Position numbers and translations under genes: made by a program. This document shows, one piece after another, positions 62,362 to 64,000 of a stretch of 64,000 bases of DNA. How positions within the stretch are numbered: position 1 is the first letter of the stretch; the number at the start of each line of letters is the position of its first letter. Source of the DNA: Spirosomataceae bacterium TFI 002 (GTDB lineage: Bacteria > Bacteroidota > Bacteroidia > Cytophagales > Spirosomataceae); NCBI GenBank assembly GCA_900230115.1, contig LT907983.1, forward strand, positions 1,302,001-1,366,000, written 5' to 3'. A model generated the notes under the pieces. The model did not search any database, was not told the origin of the DNA, and was given only the letters and a program-made list of their open reading frames with translations.

Positions 62362-64000
62362 ATGTTAGACAATCGCCGATTTATTATTTTATTCTTTTTT
62401 ACATCTATTGGCGTTGTATACATCTTGAGGTTGTTTTATTTGCAGGTTTTAGATCCAAAATATAAATCTTTGGAGGCTACCAATGCGATTAAAAGAGAAA
62501 TCGAAATTCCGCTAAGAGGTCAGGTTTATGATCGAAATGGAAAACTGATCGTAACGAACGAAGAAGTGTACGATATGTACGTTACACCTAACAAGGTAAA
62601 AGACCTCGACACTCTCAAGTTTTGTAGAGTATTTAACGTTACGAGGGGGTATTTCGACAGTACATTAGCAAATGCGGTCGATTTTAGCCCAAGAAGAGCT
62701 TCTTTGTTTCTAAGACAACTTACAAAAAACGACTACGCTAGCACTATTGATGCTATGGTTCATTTCAAAGGCTTTTACTTCGAACAATCGTTTTTTAGAA
62801 AATATCCCCCTGCCACTATGGCAAATGCACTTGGCTACATTGCAGAAATACCTAAGAAAATGTATGATAGCCAGGAGGTGCCGTACTATAGAAAGGGCGA
62901 CTATATTGGGCTTAGTGGTTTGGAAAAGCAGTATGAAATTGAACTTAGGGGCACAAGAGGTGTAAAATACACCCTTATGAATGTGAAGGGTGAGGATAAG
63001 GGTCAATATGAAAATGGAGAATATGACACTCTTGCTGTTGTAGGGAAAAACCTATACAGTACTATTGATTTGGATATTCAGCAGCTTGCTGATTCTCTTT
63101 TTGAAGGAAAAGTAGGAGCACTTGTTGCCATTGAACCAAATACAGGAGAAATTTTAGCAATTGGTAGTTATCCTACTTACGACCCAAATGTATTAGCTGG
63201 TAAGCTCTACTCTGAAAACTATGTAAAACTATCCAAGGACCCAGATAAGCCATTTTTGAATCGAGCGATTTCTTCCTTCTATAGGCCTGGAAGTACTTTT
63301 AAGTTGGTACAAGCCGTAATAGGCTTAAATGAAGGAGTCATCACTCCTAGCACAAGTTTTGCAGGATCACCTAGTCCCTTCCAGTTCCATAGTGGTCCAC
63401 GCGAAGCAGCGAACTTAACAGTTGGAATTCAACTTTCGAGTAATCCTTATTTTTACAACGTATACAAGCGAATTATAGAAAATACCAAAATTTCAAATCC
63501 ATTTTTAGGAGCAAGAGAGACGCTATTTAAATGGGGAAATACAGTTAAAAAATTTGGTTTTGGAGTAAAACTAGGAATTGATATTCCTGGCGAAAACAAC
63601 GGTTTGATTCCTACCGTGGAGTTATATGATAAGTATTATGGTAAAGACCGCTGGAAATTCTCAAACTTTTATTCGGTAAGTATTGGGGAAGGTGAATTTG
63701 GTGTTAACGTGTTAAAATTAGCAAACCTGGCAGCTACCATTGCAAATAGAGGATATTGGGTAACACCCCACCTCGTAAAGGGAATTGGTAATGAAAAAGG
63801 AACAACTCCCAAATCTAATTCTGAGATACACCAAACCGGTATTGCTGCTAAACACTTTGAAAGCATCATGGATGGTATGGAGCAAGTAGTGCTTAACGGT
63901 ACTGGAAGAAGAGCTCAGATAGAAGGCATTAGAGTAATGGGTAAAACAGGTACTTCTCAAAACAAAAAAGGCAAAGACCATGCTATCTTTATCACATTCG
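62362..64000 (+). CDS. mrdA: Penicillin-binding protein 2, C-terminus cut off by window edge
   Basis: PBP2 is the transpeptidase that acts with RodA in cell elongation. The visible 546 residues start at ATG 62362 with a short cytoplasmic end and one transmembrane helix (FIILFFFTSIGVVYILRLFY). The dimerisation/pedestal domain follows (IPLRGQVYDRNGKLIVTNEE). The transpeptidase has the active-site S311 in the STFK motif (YRPGSTFKL), S359-x-N361 (LSSNPYF) and K528-T529-G530 (MGKTGTSQN). A frame extending back to 62266 exists but adds an implausible N-terminus. It is divergent from tsaE; no mreBCD genes precede it here. Confidence 0.95.
   Translation, partial: MLDNRRFIILFFFTSIGVVYILRLFYLQVLDPKYKSLEATNAIKREIEIPLRGQVYDRNGKLIVTNEEVYDMYVTPNKVKDLDTLKFCRVFNVTRGYFDSTLANAVDFSPRRASLFLRQLTKNDYASTIDAMVHFKGFYFEQSFFRKYPPATMANALGYIAEIPKKMYDSQEVPYYRKGDYIGLSGLEKQYEIELRGTRGVKYTLMNVKGEDKGQYENGEYDTLAVVGKNLYSTIDLDIQQLADSLFEGKVGALVAIEPNTGEILAIGSYPTYDPNVLAGKLYSENYVKLSKDPDKPFLNRAISSFYRPGSTFKLVQAVIGLNEGVITPSTSFAGSPSPFQFHSGPREAANLTVGIQLSSNPYFYNVYKRIIENTKISNPFLGARETLFKWGNTVKKFGFGVKLGIDIPGENNGLIPTVELYDKYYGKDRWKFSNFYSVSIGEGEFGVNVLKLANLAATIANRGYWVTPHLVKGIGNEKGTTPKSNSEIHQTGIAAKHFESIMDGMEQVVLNGTGRRAQIEGIRVMGKTGTSQNKKGKDHAIFITF

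Overview
The window comes from a low-GC member of the Bacteroidota, most likely order Cytophagales. The reasons are: -7 promoter elements of the TAnnTTTG type with TTTG about 19-21 bases upstream; no clear Shine-Dalgarno sequences; TonB-dependent receptors fused to CarboxypepD_reg/CarboxypepLD domains; PorT-like beta-barrels; LytTR two-component genes; and lineage-typical families (DUF4301, DUF5522, DUF4412, HopJ). I cannot fix the genus. The content is mostly core chromosome. I see no insertion sequence, phage, CRISPR array, tRNA or rRNA, and no gene-free stretch over 300 bases. The two longest gaps (18282-18564 and 50655-50943) hold a structured leader RNA and a promoter region.

Layout. 1-10 kb: a partial methylmalonyl-CoA epimerase, mutS, two small genes, a GH63 glycosidase, birA, and the rsfS-ftsH pair. 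10-24 kb: a barrel protein, a thioesterase, a histidine-phosphatase, a LytS/LytTR pair, exbD-exbB, a Na+/H+ antiporter, bifunctional hisB, a DEAD-box RNA helicase with a structured 5' leader, pyrE with a CorC-type protein, a NUDIX protein and coaD. 24-38 kb: a ROK sugar kinase abutting a PD-(D/E)XK protein, HopJ, a PafA-like phosphatase, crtZ, an APH-type kinase, glycerate kinase, a cupin, mscS, a lipoprotein hydrolase, radA, a barrel protein, a mini HExxH protein and aroQ. 38-54 kb: an orphan LytTR regulator, ychF, a TonB receptor with a palindromic operator, DUF5522, rpmB, DUF4301, a CBM48-HhH fusion, mdh, tatA, and an MltD-like LysM transglycosylase. 54-64 kb: an OMP_b-brl_3 receptor, prfC, two YhhN-like membrane proteins, ald-tsaE and the start of PBP2.

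Several themes link the genes. Translation and RNA handling are represented by rsfS, rpmB, prfC, ychF, the DEAD-box helicase and tsaE. Envelope construction is represented by PBP2, the LysM transglycosylase, tatA, ExbBD, the TonB receptors and the lipoproteins. Of fourteen convergent gene pairs, eight overlap or sit within 3 bases of each other without a terminator. The more widely spaced pairs mostly carry a strong hairpin. Points most worth a second look are the RNA leader before the helicase, the perfect 11-base-arm operator before the CxxC-plug TonB receptor, the CBM48/HhH domain fusion, the filterless two-TM channel, and the small HExxH and DUF5522 proteins. I did not find a convincing wholly new multi-gene system.
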